Shown: in pieces, positions 1 to 8,969 of the stretch
Layout of the letters: the number at the start of each line of letters is the position of its first letter
How positions within the stretch are numbered: the stretch's first letter is position 1
Source of the DNA: Saccharothrix ecbatanensis
Lineage (GTDB): Bacteria; Actinomycetota; Actinomycetes; Mycobacteriales; Pseudonocardiaceae
Reading direction: 5' to 3'
Length of the DNA stretch: 64,000 nt
Assembly (NCBI RefSeq): GCF_014205015.1
Contig: NZ_JACHMO010000001.1
Span: 2,666,001 to 2,730,000 of the forward strand
Made by a program: the position numbers and the translations under genes
The notes under the pieces: generated by a model
What the model saw: only the letters and a program-made list of their open reading frames with translations
Told to the model about the DNA's origin: nothing
The model's database searches: none

Positions 1-3000
1 GCGCCCGAGCGCACCCTGCTCGACGTCCTGGCCGACACGGCCCGCCGGCACCCCCACTCCCCCGCGCTGGACGACGGCGTCACTTCGCTGACCTACCGCG
101 CGCTCCTGGACGAGGTCGACGCGCGGAGCCAGGTGTTGACCTCGTCCGGCGTGGGTGTCGGCGACCGGGTCGGCATCCGCGTCCCGTCCGGCACGGTCGA
201 CCTGTACCTGGCGGTGCTGTCCGTTCTCGCGGCCGGTGCGGCGTACGTGCCGGTGGACGCCGACGATCCCGACGAGCGCGCCGAACTCGTGTTCACCGAA
301 GCGGGTGTGTGCGCCGTCGTCGGCGAAACGCTGGAGATGCGCGGCACTCCGATGGGTCTGCTGGGCACGCCGAGCCCGGACGACGACGCGTGGATCATCT
401 TCACCTCCGGTTCGACCGGCAAGCCCAAGGGCGTCGCCGTCTCGCACCGGTCCGCCGCCGCGTTCGTGGACGCCGAGGCCCGCCTGTTCCTGCCGGACGA
501 CCCGATCGGCCCGGACGACCGCGTGCTCGCCGGCCTGTCGGTGGCGTTCGACGCCTCGTGCGAGGAGATGTGGCTCGCCTGGCGCAACGGCGCGTGCCTG
601 GTGCCCGCGCCCCGGGCGTTGGTGCGCACCGGTTTCGACCTCGGCCCGTGGTTGGTCGAGCGCGAGGTGACGGTGGTGTCCACGGTGCCGACGCTGGCCG
701 CGCTGTGGCCGGTGGACGCGCTGGACGACGTCCGGCTGCTGATCTTCGGCGGTGAGGCGTGCCCGCCCGAACTGGCCGAGCGGCTCGCCGTCGACGGCCG
801 CGAGGTGTGGAACACGTACGGCCCGACCGAGGCCACCGTGGTGGCGTGCGCGGCACGGCTGACCGGTGACGGTCCCGTGCGCATCGGCCTGCCGCTGGAC
901 GGCTGGGAGCTGGCCGTGGTCGACGCCACGGGCGCGCCGGTGCCGATGGGCGGTTCCGGTGAGCTGGTGATCGGCGGCGTCGGCCTGGCCCGCTACCTCG
1001 ACCCGGCCAAGGACGCGGAGAAGTTCGCGCCGCTGCCCGGGTTGGCCTCGTACGGGCCGGGCTGGGACCGCGCCTACCGCAGCGGTGACCTGGTCCGCGC
1101 CGAACCCGAGGGCCTGCTGTTCCTCGGCCGCGCGGACGAGCAGGTCAAGCTCGGTGGACGGCGGATCGAGCTGGGCGAGGTGGACGCGGCGTTGCAGGCG
1201 CTGCCCACCGTCGCCGGCGCAGCCGCGGCCGTGCGCACCACCAAGGGCGGCAACCAGGTCCTGGTCGGGTACGTCGTCGCTGCCGAAGACTTCGACCACG
1301 CCGACGCGTTGGCCCGGCTGCGGACCGCCCTGCCCGCGGCGCTCGTGCCGCTGCTCGCCGTGGTGGACACCCTGCCCACGCGCACGTCCGGCAAGGTGGA
1401 CCGGGCCGCGCTGCCGTGGCCGCTGCCGTCCCTCGACGTCGGCGTGCCCGAGGACACCCTCACCGGCACCGAGGCGTGGCTGGCGGAGCAGTGGACGGAG
1501 CTGCTGGGCGCGCGGATCACCAGTCCAGACGCGGACTTCTTCGCCCACGGCGGCGGCAGCCTCGCCGCCGCGCAGCTCGTCTCCACGATCCGGACCCGCC
1601 ACTCCGGCGGTTCGGTCAACGACATCTACCAGCACCCCACGCTGCGGCAGCTGGCCGCGCGGCTGGACGAGCTGAGCGGCCACCGTGCCGCCACCCGCGA
1701 GGTCGTGCCGACGCCGCGGCGGACCGGCGTGATCCAGTCCCTGCTGCTGATCCCGCTCATGAGCCTCATCGGCTTGCGCTGGTCGGTCGCCCTGGCCGCG
1801 GTCGGCAACCTCATCGGCTTCACCACGCCGGTCTCGTGGTGGTGGATCGCCGCCGGGTGGCTGCTGTTCGTCAGCCCGCCCGGCAAGGTCGCCATCGCGG
1901 CGGGCGGCGCACGGCTGCTGCTGCGCGGTCTGCGTCCGGGCACGTACCCGCGTGGCGGCGGCGTGCACCTGCGGCTGTGGACCGCCGAACGGCTGGCCGA
2001 GTTCAGCGGCGCGACGAACCTCGCCGGGTCGTGGCTCACGCACTACGCCCGCGCGTTGGGCGCGAAGATCGGCCCCGACGTCGACCTGCACTCCGCGCCG
2101 CCGGTGACCGGGATGCTCAAGCTCGGCAAGGGCAGCGCGATCGAGCCCGAGGTGGACCTGACCGGGCACTGGGTGGACGGCGACCGGCTGCACGTCGGCC
2201 GCATCCGGGTCGGCGCGGGCGCGTCGGTCGGCGCGCGCAGCACGCTGTTCCCCGGCGCGCGGGTCGCCAAGCGGGCCGAGGTCGCGCCCGGTTCCGGGGT
2301 GACCGGCTCGGTGCCGACCGGGCAGCGGTGGGCCGGTGTGCCCGCGACGCGCGACGGCAAGGCCGGTCGTCCCGGTCCGCGTCCGCCGCGGTCGCTGTGG
2401 TGGAAGCTGGTCTACGCGGTGACGACGTCCGCGCTGGGGTTGCTGCCGGTGGCGGCGGCCGTTCCGGCGGTGCTGCTGGTCGTGCGCCAGCCGTTGACTC
2501 TCGGGTCGGCGCTGCTCTCGGTGCCGTTGGCGACGGTGGCGTGGCTGGGCGCGTACGCGCTGCTGGTCCTCGTGTCCGTGCGGCTGCTCGGGATCGGGCT
2601 GCGGGCCGGGACGTACCCGGTGCACAGCCGGATCGCCTGGCAGGCGTGGACCACCGAACGGCTGATGAACATGGCGCGGGTCGCGCTGTTCCCGCTGTAC
2701 GCGAGCCTGTTCACGCCGGTGTGGCTGCGTGCGCTGGGGATGAAGGTCGGCCGCCGGGTCGAGGCGTCGACCGTGCTCGCGCTGCCGAAGATGACCACGA
2801 TCGGCGACGGCGCGTTCCTGGCCGACGACACCATGGTCGCCTCCTACGAGCTGGGTGGCGGCTGGCTGCGGATCGCCGCCGCGCGGGTCGGCAAGCGGGC
2901 GTTCCTGGGCAACTCGGGGATGACCGCGCCGGGCCGCTCGGTGCCGAACCGCGGCCTGGTGGGCGTGCTGTCGGCGACGCCGAAGCGGGCCAAGGCGGGC

Positions 3001-3747
3001 AGCTCGTACCTGGGCATGCCCCCGATGAAGCTGCCGCGCGCGGCCGAGCAGGGCGACCAGAGCCGCACGTTCGACCCGCCGCGTCGGCTGGTCGTGGCAC
3101 GGGCGCTGGTCGAGCTGTGCCGGGTCGTGCCGGTGATGTGCCACGTCGCGCTGGTCGTGGGTGTGGTGTTCGCGCTGCGTGCCGTGATGTCCCTGTGGGC
3201 GTGGCCGCTGCTGGCCGGGCTGGTGCTGCTCGCCGCGGGTGTCGCGGCGTGCGCGGTGGCGGCGGTGGCGAAGTGGCTGCTGGTCGGCCGGTTCCGGGCC
3301 CGTGAGCACCCGCTGTGGAGCGGGTTCGTCTGGCGCAACGAGCTGGCGGACACGTTCGTCGAGGTGCTGGCGGTGCCGTGGCTGGTCGGCTCGGCGGGCG
3401 GGTCGCCGGTGATGGCGCTGTGGCTGCGGTCGCTGGGCGCGCGGATCGGGCGCGGCACGTGGATCGAGTCGTACTGGTTCCCGGAGTCGGACCTGGTGCG
3501 GCTGGGCGACGGCGCGACCGTGAACCGGGGGTGCGTGGTGCAGACCCACCTCTTCCATGATCGGATCCTGCGCATGGACAAGGTGGATTTGGCGGACGGG
3601 GCCACGCTCGGCCCGCACGGGATCGTGCTGCCCGGTGCGACGGTCGGCGCGCACGCGACGGTCGGCCCGGCGTCGTTGGTGATGCGCGGCGAGCACGTGC
3701 CGGCGGGCACGCGGTGGCTGGGCAACCCGATCTCCGCCTGGCGATGA
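1..3747 (+). CDS. Pls/PosA-type non-ribosomal peptide synthetase (5' truncated by window)
   Basis: The frame is open from base 1, so the N-terminus lies outside the window; 1248 residues are visible. An adenylation domain comes first: core A3 FTSGSTGKPKG near residue 135, A5 NTYGPTEAT near 271, A7 YRSGDL near 359, A8 GRADEQVKLGGRRIELGEVD near 375, A10 TSGKVDRAALP near 462. A carrier domain follows, with its phosphopantetheine serine in FFAHGGGSL (about residue 520). The remaining ~650 residues hold several membrane segments and three left-handed beta-helix acyltransferase-like modules, near residues 640-790, 890-1000 and 1140-1248. This order is the signature of the poly-epsilon-lysine synthetase (Pls/PosA) family, where the membrane modules join amino acids without a classical condensation domain. 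The monomer cannot be read confidently here. The downstream M1 peptidase overlaps by 4 bp. Confidence 0.93.
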   Translation, partial: APERTLLDVLADTARRHPHSPALDDGVTSLTYRALLDEVDARSQVLTSSGVGVGDRVGIRVPSGTVDLYLAVLSVLAAGAAYVPVDADDPDERAELVFTEAGVCAVVGETLEMRGTPMGLLGTPSPDDDAWIIFTSGSTGKPKGVAVSHRSAAAFVDAEARLFLPDDPIGPDDRVLAGLSVAFDASCEEMWLAWRNGACLVPAPRALVRTGFDLGPWLVEREVTVVSTVPTLAALWPVDALDDVRLLIFGGEACPPELAERLAVDGREVWNTYGPTEATVVACAARLTGDGPVRIGLPLDGWELAVVDATGAPVPMGGSGELVIGGVGLARYLDPAKDAEKFAPLPGLASYGPGWDRAYRSGDLVRAEPEGLLFLGRADEQVKLGGRRIELGEVDAALQALPTVAGAAAAVRTTKGGNQVLVGYVVAAEDFDHADALARLRTALPAALVPLLAVVDTLPTRTSGKVDRAALPWPLPSLDVGVPEDTLTGTEAWLAEQWTELLGARITSPDADFFAHGGGSLAAAQLVSTIRTRHSGGSVNDIYQHPTLRQLAARLDELSGHRAATREVVPTPRRTGVIQSLLLIPLMSLIGLRWSVALAAVGNLIGFTTPVSWWWIAAGWLLFVSPPGKVAIAAGGARLLLRGLRPGTYPRGGGVHLRLWTAERLAEFSGATNLAGSWLTHYARALGAKIGPDVDLHSAPPVTGMLKLGKGSAIEPEVDLTGHWVDGDRLHVGRIRVGAGASVGARSTLFPGARVAKRAEVAPGSGVTGSVPTGQRWAGVPATRDGKAGRPGPRPPRSLWWKLVYAVTTSALGLLPVAAAVPAVLLVVRQPLTLGSALLSVPLATVAWLGAYALLVLVSVRLLGIGLRAGTYPVHSRIAWQAWTTERLMNMARVALFPLYASLFTPVWLRALGMKVGRRVEASTVLALPKMTTIGDGAFLADDTMVASYELGGGWLRIAAARVGKRAFLGNSGMTAPGRSVPNRGLVGVLSATPKRAKAGSSYLGMPPMKLPRAAEQGDQSRTFDPPRRLVVARALVELCRVVPVMCHVALVVGVVFALRAVMSLWAWPLLAGLVLLAAGVAACAVAAVAKWLLVGRFRAREHPLWSGFVWRNELADTFVEVLAVPWLVGSAGGSPVMALWLRSLGARIGRGTWIESYWFPESDLVRLGDGATVNRGCVVQTHLFHDRILRMDKVDLADGATLGPHGIVLPGATVGAHATVGPASLVMRGEHVPAGTRWLGNPISAWR

Positions 3748-5012
3748 CCGGGTACCTCCCCGATCACGGCGACGGCGGTTACCGGGTCGCGCACTACGAC
3801 CTGGACCTGGACTACAAGCCGCACACCGGACGGCTGGGCGGGCGGGCGACCCTGTCCGCCGTGGCCTCGGCGCCGTTGACGCGGGTCGTGCTGGACTTCG
3901 ACGCGCTGGCGGTGAGCCGGGTGCTGGTGGACGGCAAACCGGCACGCCACACCCACGGCGGCGGCAAGCTGCGGATCCGGCCGACACGTCCGGTGGACGG
4001 GCCGTTCACCATGGAGGTCCGGTACTCGGGGGTCGCGCGCCCGATCCGGACCCGGCACTGGGGCGAGCTGGGCTGGGACCAGCTCGCCGACGGGGCGTTG
4101 GTGGCGAGCCAGCCGGTCGGCGCGTCGTCCTGGTTCCCGTGCAACGACCTGGTGCGGGACAAGGCGACGTACCGGATCTCCGTCACCGCGCCGTCGTCGT
4201 ACGTGGTGCTGGCGAACGGCGTGCAGGTCGAGGGTCGCACCGGCGGCAGCAGCACGACGTGGGTCTACGAGCAGGCCGAGCCGATGGCGACGTACCTGGC
4301 GTCCGTGCAGATCGGGCAGTACGTGCGGGTGCCGTTGGGCGGCGGCCAGGACGTGGCCGCGCCCGCCCGGCTGGTGCGGGACGTCCGGCACGACTTCGCC
4401 CGGCAGCCGCGGATGATGACCGTGTTCGAGGAGCTGTTCGGCCCCTACCCGTTCCGCGCCTACCAGGTCGTGGTGACCGACGACGAGCTGGAGGTGCCGG
4501 TCGAGGCGCAGGGCATGTCGGTGTTCGGCGCCAACCACGTGGACGGGCGGCGCGGGCACGAACGGCTGGTCGCGCACGAGTTGGCGCACCAGTGGTTCGG
4601 CAACAGCGTCGGCCTGGCCGACTGGCGGGACATCTGGCTCAACGAGGGTTTCGCCTGCTACGCCGAGTGGCTGTGGTCGGAACGCTCCGGCGGCCCCACC
4701 GCCGCAGTCCTCGCCGAACGGGCGCGTGCCCGGCTGACCCGCGCACCGCAGGACCTCAGGATCGGCGACCCCGGCGTGGCGAACCTGTTCGACGACCGGG
4801 TCTACAAGCGTGGCGCGCTCACCTTGCACGGCCTGCGGACCCGCCAAGGCGACCTCGACTTCTTCGCCACTCTCCGTGAATGGACCGACACCCACCGGCA
4901 CGGCACCGCGACGACCGCCGACTTCATGGCCTTGGCCCAACGCCACACCACCTACCCGCTGAGCCTCTTCTTCCGCTCCTGGCTGGAGGAACCACACCTC
5001 CCGGCGCTGTGA
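3744..5012 (+). CDS. M1 family metalloaminopeptidase
   Basis: A zinc aminopeptidase of the gluzincin M1 family, 422 residues, which is the short version without the long C-terminal helical domain. HELAHQWFGNSVG supplies the HEXXH zinc ligands at about residues 278-282, and NEGF gives the third ligand Glu at about 301, with the expected 18-residue spacing. The exopeptidase GAMEN box is replaced by EAQGM near residue 254. No clear signal peptide is seen. The ATG at 3744 overlaps the NRPS stop codon (ATGA), which implies translational coupling. An in-frame start further upstream is possible, but it would lie deeper inside the NRPS gene. In producers of poly-epsilon-lysine a zinc aminopeptidase degrades the polymer, so this enzyme may trim or detoxify the product of the upstream synthetase (inference). 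Confidence 0.92.
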   Translation: MTGYLPDHGDGGYRVAHYDLDLDYKPHTGRLGGRATLSAVASAPLTRVVLDFDALAVSRVLVDGKPARHTHGGGKLRIRPTRPVDGPFTMEVRYSGVARPIRTRHWGELGWDQLADGALVASQPVGASSWFPCNDLVRDKATYRISVTAPSSYVVLANGVQVEGRTGGSSTTWVYEQAEPMATYLASVQIGQYVRVPLGGGQDVAAPARLVRDVRHDFARQPRMMTVFEELFGPYPFRAYQVVVTDDELEVPVEAQGMSVFGANHVDGRRGHERLVAHELAHQWFGNSVGLADWRDIWLNEGFACYAEWLWSERSGGPTAAVLAERARARLTRAPQDLRIGDPGVANLFDDRVYKRGALTLHGLRTRQGDLDFFATLREWTDTHRHGTATTADFMALAQRHTTYPLSLFFRSWLEEPHLPAL

Positions 5013-5056
5013 CCCACGGCACGCAGCGCTCACCAGCCGGTGCCCTCATACAAGGC

Positions 5057-5734
5057 ATGACGGAAGCTCCAACGGATGCGATCGGGGTGTTGGCGTTGAC
5101 CAACGCTCCCGGTGTCGGTCCACCCCCGAAAGCCGGCCCGACTGAATCGGACGCCGCGGAATCGGACGCTCCGGAATCGGACGCCGAGCTGTGGCGCACG
5201 ATCGCGGGCGACGGACCGGAGGCGCACGCCGCCTTCACCGAGTTGTTCCAGCGGCACGCCGAGGCGGTGTGGAACTACGCCTACCGGCTCACGGCGTCGT
5301 GGGCGCAGGCCGACGACCTGCTGTCGACCGCGTTCCTCAACGCCTGGCGCACCAGGGGCCGGGCGGTCCTGACGCGGGACTCCGCGCGCCCCTGGCTGTT
5401 CACCGTCACGGCCCGCCTGGCCCGTGACGAACGCCGCGCCGGCGCACGGCTGACCGCGTTGCTCCAACGGTTGTCCCGCACGACCGCCGAACACGATCAC
5501 GCCGACGCGGTCGTGGAGGGCGATTTCGCCGAACGCCGCCTGCGCCGCATGGTCGAGGCCGTCGACCGCCTGCCGCGCGGCGAGCGTGAGGCCGTCCGAC
5601 TCTGCCTGCTCGGCGAGGTGTCCACGGCCGACGCAGCCCGGCTGCTCGGCATCGCCGAAGCCAGCGTCCGCTCCCGCACGTCCCGCGCCCGTGCCCGACT
5701 CCGCGAGCTGCTCAAGGAGGATTCCGATGACTGA
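5057..5734 (+). CDS. ECF-type RNA polymerase sigma factor
   Basis: A 225-residue sigma-70 family protein. Region 2 lies at about residues 60-120 (FTELFQRHAEAVWNYAYRL through ADDLLSTAFLNAW), and region 4 is a C-terminal helix-turn-helix (LPRGEREAVRLCLLG through EASVRSRTSRARARLREL). Regions 1 and 3 are absent, as in the extracytoplasmic-function group. The ATG at 5057 is chosen because it is the first good start after the peptidase gene. The N-terminal ~55 residues form a low-complexity acidic extension containing three ESDA pentapeptide repeats. The stop overlaps the next gene by 8 bp, so the two should be co-translated. The downstream one-TM protein is the natural candidate for the cognate regulator or target. 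Confidence 0.9.
   Translation: MTEAPTDAIGVLALTNAPGVGPPPKAGPTESDAAESDAPESDAELWRTIAGDGPEAHAAFTELFQRHAEAVWNYAYRLTASWAQADDLLSTAFLNAWRTRGRAVLTRDSARPWLFTVTARLARDERRAGARLTALLQRLSRTTAEHDHADAVVEGDFAERRLRRMVEAVDRLPRGEREAVRLCLLGEVSTADAARLLGIAEASVRSRTSRARARLRELLKEDSDD
5144..5188 (+). repeat. Three 15-bp in-frame tandem repeats
   Basis: Three near-identical 15-nt units starting GAATCGGACGC lie inside the sigma-factor gene. They encode ESDAA, ESDAP and ESDAE. The period is a multiple of three, so copy-number change would alter linker length without shifting frame. Confidence 0.8.
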
Positions 5735-7001
5735 CCTGGACCTGCCCCCGAACAGCCCGCTGCCCGACGGAGTGCGCGCCGCCGCGCTCATCCGCGTTCG
5801 GGAAGGGCTGGACGCGCCGCCCCCGCGCCACCTGCCCCTCAAGATCGCCGCCATCGTGGTCGCCGTCGTCACCGCGACGACCCTGGCCGTGCAGCTCGGC
5901 GACCGCGGGGACTCCACCGCGACGACCACTCCGACGGAGATCCCCGAACTGCGCCACCACGACCTCGATCCCTCCTACGACGTGCGCACGAGTTCCGCCC
6001 CGGACGGCGCGGCCCAGCGCTGCCACGCGCAGTCGACCGGCCTGCCCCCGGCCGACCAGTGGACCCCGATCGCCACGGCGTCCCGGCACCGGGTCGACCT
6101 GATGGCGTTCGAGACCACCGCCGGGGTCGTGTTCTGCGAGAACACCCCCATGTCGGTCACCGTGTCGCCGCCGTCGACCGACCCCGGAGCCCTCACCATC
6201 GCGTTCACCACGGCCACCGGCTCGATGGCCGGGTTCACCGGTTCCGAGACCCGGTCGTTCGCGCTCGCCGCCGGCACGGACGTCCAGCGCAAACGGGCCA
6301 TCGTCGCCCGATCAGGCCGCGTGTTCCTGATGCCCGACGGTTTCGTCGCCGACAGCGTCGTCGCCCAGCCGGAAGTGGCGGAGTCGATCGACCTCGCCCA
6401 GACGTTCGAGCTGACCACGCCGCTGCGGTCCCCCACCGTGGTCGACCGGCCGGCCCCGCCCGAGGATCGCGGCAGCGCGGAAGGACGCCGGCTCGGCGAG
6501 TGCCTGGCCGACCAGCCACAGCCGGTCCCGGACCCCGACGCGTGGAGGGCCGGGCAGGCGATCGCCCTGACCCCGACCGAGTCGGTGCAGCTGGGCCACT
6601 ACCAGGACCTGCTGCTGCTGTGCCGTAAGGACCGGACGGTCGTGGTGTACGACTTCCGACGGCCGGACACCCCTCAGTGGGCCAGGACGCTCATCACCGG
6701 CACGACGGTTCGAGGGGTGCTGACGTTCTACTACATCGCCCGGACCATCCCGAATGCCCCGACCACCCAGGACAGCGCCGCTTTCGACACGCTGGCCCTG
6801 ATCGCCGAGGTCACCGACCCGCGGGTCGCCACCGTGACCGTGGTCATCCCGGGAAGGCCCGACGTCACGGCCGAGCCCGTGGCCGGTTCCGTGGTCGTGC
6901 GGGATCTGCGCTCGGACGGCTCGGGCCGCCCGCCCGGGATGCGGATCGTCGTCCGCGACGCCGCCGGGACCGTGGTGGAGGAACTCACGTACGAGTTCTG
7001 A
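5727..7001 (+). CDS. Single-pass membrane protein coupled to ECF sigma factor
   Basis: A 424-residue protein with a short cytoplasmic N-terminus, one transmembrane segment at about residues 39-57 (KIAAIVVAVVTATTLAVQL) and an extracytoplasmic domain of about 365 residues. The ATG at 5727 is set by a perfect AAGGAGG seven bases upstream and by the 8-bp overlap with the sigma gene. The topology suits a membrane-bound sensor or anti-sigma factor, but the N-terminal ~38 residues lack the HxxxCxxC zinc anti-sigma motif and are short for an ASD fold. It may instead be a secreted-face effector expressed with the sigma factor. I do not recognise a named family for the outer domain. Confidence 0.8.
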   Translation: MTDLDLPPNSPLPDGVRAAALIRVREGLDAPPPRHLPLKIAAIVVAVVTATTLAVQLGDRGDSTATTTPTEIPELRHHDLDPSYDVRTSSAPDGAAQRCHAQSTGLPPADQWTPIATASRHRVDLMAFETTAGVVFCENTPMSVTVSPPSTDPGALTIAFTTATGSMAGFTGSETRSFALAAGTDVQRKRAIVARSGRVFLMPDGFVADSVVAQPEVAESIDLAQTFELTTPLRSPTVVDRPAPPEDRGSAEGRRLGECLADQPQPVPDPDAWRAGQAIALTPTESVQLGHYQDLLLLCRKDRTVVVYDFRRPDTPQWARTLITGTTVRGVLTFYYIARTIPNAPTTQDSAAFDTLALIAEVTDPRVATVTVVIPGRPDVTAEPVAGSVVVRDLRSDGSGRPPGMRIVVRDAAGTVVEELTYEF

Positions 7002-7053
7002 GTCCCAGGGGTCCGGGTGCTTCGATCACGGTCATACCGGGTAGCTCTCGGTC

Positions 7054-7974
7054 ATGACGGGTCGAGTAGCGGTGTTCGCGCCGTCGCCTGAGCTGACGGT
7101 GACGGTGGAAGAGCTGGACGGCACGCCCGACATCCACATCCACGCCGGAGGGCAGGGGGTGTGGATGTCGCGCATGATCGAATCCTTGGGCGCCAAGGCG
7201 GTGCTGTGCTCGGCGTTGGGCGGGGAGACCGGGCACGTGCTGCGGCACCTGATCGGGGTCGAGCTGAAGGCGCGGGACGTTGCCGCCCGCAACGGCGGGT
7301 ACGTGCACGACCGGCGTGACGGCGGACGCGACCTGGTGGTGCGGATGCCCGCCGACCCGCTGTCCCGCCACGAGCTGGACGACCTGTACGAGATGACCCT
7401 GATCGAGGCGCTGAACGCGGGTGTCGCGGTGCTCAGCGGTCCCGCCGCGGACGACACGCCGGTGCCCGACTCAGTGTACGAACGCCTCGCCAACGATCTA
7501 CGCGGCAACGGCTGCCGCGTGGTCGTGGACCTGTCCGGCGCCCGGCTCGCCGCCGCGCTCGCGGGCGGCCCCACGGTGGTGAAGGTCAGCCACGAGGAGT
7601 TGGTGTCGGACGGGCGCGCCGAGTCCGACGCCCTGCCGGACCTGGTCCAGGGCGCCCTGAAGATCGCCGACTGCGGCGCGAGCGCGGTCGTCGTGTCCCG
7701 GGCCGCGGAGGAGACGTTGACCTGGATCGACGGTGACGTGTACCTGGTGGACGTGCCCGATCTGAGCCCCGTCGACACGCGCGGCGGCGGTGACTCGATG
7801 ACCGCCGGACTGGCCGCCGGACTGGCCCTGGGCGGCTCGATCGAGGACTCGCTGAAACTCGGCGCGGCGGCCGGCGCGGTCAACGTGACCAGACACGGGC
7901 TGGGCACCGGCAGCGGTGACGTGGTGCGCGCGCTGGTCGACCGGGTGAAGCTGAGGCCGTGGGAGGACGCATGA
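7054..7974 (+). CDS. PfkB-family sugar/nucleoside kinase
   Basis: A 306-residue ribokinase-fold kinase. The N-terminal glycine patch reads HAGGQGVWMSRM, as in the 1-phosphofructokinase/tagatose-6-phosphate kinase branch (PGGKGxNVAR). The C-terminal PfkB signature with the catalytic Asp reads DTRGGGDSMTAG, so the anion-hole GAGD is GGGD. The substrate cannot be assigned. The last codons overlap the start of surE (ATGA), so a kinase and a phosphatase acting on phosphorylated small molecules are translated together. Divergence in the glycine patch from known phosphofructokinases argues against simply calling it fruK. Confidence 0.85.
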   Translation: MTGRVAVFAPSPELTVTVEELDGTPDIHIHAGGQGVWMSRMIESLGAKAVLCSALGGETGHVLRHLIGVELKARDVAARNGGYVHDRRDGGRDLVVRMPADPLSRHELDDLYEMTLIEALNAGVAVLSGPAADDTPVPDSVYERLANDLRGNGCRVVVDLSGARLAAALAGGPTVVKVSHEELVSDGRAESDALPDLVQGALKIADCGASAVVVSRAAEETLTWIDGDVYLVDVPDLSPVDTRGGGDSMTAGLAAGLALGGSIEDSLKLGAAAGAVNVTRHGLGTGSGDVVRALVDRVKLRPWEDA

Positions 7975-8720
7975 GGGTGCTCATCACCAACGACGACGGC
8001 ATCGACTCGCCCGGCCTGGCCGCCTTGGCGCGCGGCGCCGTGGCGCACGGGTGGACGACCGTGGTCGCCGCGCCCGCCGCCGAGGCCAGCGGCACGAGCG
8101 CCGGACTGACCGCCGCCGAGGACCACGACCGGGTCCGGGTCGAACGCCGCGAACTGGCCGGACTGGACGGCGTGCCCGGCCACGCCGTCTCCGCGCACCC
8201 CGCCCTCATCGCCATGGTCGCCGCGCAGGGCGCGTTCGGCGACCCGCCCGACATCGTGCTGTCCGGCGTGAACAGGGGCGCGAACGTCGGCCGCGCGGTC
8301 CTGCACTCCGGCACCGTCGGGGCCGCCCTCACCGCCGCCATCAACGGCGCACGCGCGATGGCGGTGTCCCTCGACGTCGGGCTGGACCCGGACGTCCACC
8401 ACCACTGGGACACCGCCGTCGCGGTCGCCGCCGGGCTGTTCGACCACCTCGCCTCGATGCCGGCCGGCACGGTGCTCAACCTCAACGTGCCGAACTGCGC
8501 CGACACGCGCGAACCGCGCCGGGCGAGCCTCGCCGAGTTCGGCTCCGTGCGGAGCCGGGTCAAGCACACGGACGACGGCACGATCGGCATCGCCACCGTC
8601 CTCGTGGAAGGCGAACTGCCTCCGGGCAGCGACGCCGCCCTACTGGCGAGCGGTCACCCGACCGTCACACCCCTGCGGTCGGTGGCCGAAGACCTCGACC
8701 TCGTGTTCGAACCGTCCTAA
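7971..8720 (+). CDS. surE: 5'/3'-nucleotidase SurE
   Basis: A 249-residue SurE-fold phosphatase. The metal-binding NDDG motif appears at residues 6-9 (ITNDDGIDSPG), and LSGVNRGANVG and GTVGAAL match the conserved nucleotide/metal loops. The family hydrolyses nucleoside monophosphates and short polyphosphates. The ATG at 7971 overlaps the kinase stop by 4 bp. The stop overlaps the end of the minus-strand small ORF at 8717. Confidence 0.92.
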   Translation: MRVLITNDDGIDSPGLAALARGAVAHGWTTVVAAPAAEASGTSAGLTAAEDHDRVRVERRELAGLDGVPGHAVSAHPALIAMVAAQGAFGDPPDIVLSGVNRGANVGRAVLHSGTVGAALTAAINGARAMAVSLDVGLDPDVHHHWDTAVAVAAGLFDHLASMPAGTVLNLNVPNCADTREPRRASLAEFGSVRSRVKHTDDGTIGIATVLVEGELPPGSDAALLASGHPTVTPLRSVAEDLDLVFEPS

Positions 8721-8857
8721 TCGTCGTCGGTGCGCTCCCCCGTCGCGGGCTCGGTCTGGTCCGCATCGGACCTGACCAGCGCGTCCTCGGCCCCGTTCAC
8801 CAAATCGGGACCGCCCCATTGGCCGCTGTCGCTCTGACCCAGCCGGTGCTTCGCCAT
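8717..8857 (-). CDS. Small acidic hypothetical protein
   Basis: A 46-residue hydrophilic ORF (MAKHRLGQSDSGQW...). The start at 8857 is supported by a GGGAG site about 6 bases upstream on the minus strand. No family is recognised. It runs into the end of surE in convergent orientation, sharing four bases. A weak gene call resting on codon bias and the ribosome-binding site. Confidence 0.45.
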   Translation of the reverse strand: MAKHRLGQSDSGQWGGPDLVNGAEDALVRSDADQTEPATGERTDDD

Positions 8858-8917
8858 GGTGTGCTCCCATCGATCGCCGGACAGGTACCCACTTCCGGGC
8901 GACCTCACACGCGTGAA

Positions 8918-8954
8918 TCGGTGGCCCACGCCGAACTGTGGCGAGGGCCACCGA
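8918..8954 (-). terminator. Hairpin downstream of CBM2-PL11 gene
   Basis: Perfect 10-bp inverted repeat TCGGTGGCCC (8918-8927) / GGGCCACCGA (8945-8954) with a 17-base loop, 15 bases past the stop of the minus-strand lyase gene. There is no T-run, as is common in GC-rich actinomycetes. Confidence 0.6.
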
Positions 8955-8969
8955 CGTTCACGGACGTGA

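Noticed and set aside
2844..5033. Minus-strand 729-codon frame opposite the NRPS end and the peptidase
   Set aside because: The plus strand encodes HEXXH and LbH modules; the minus frame has no motif.
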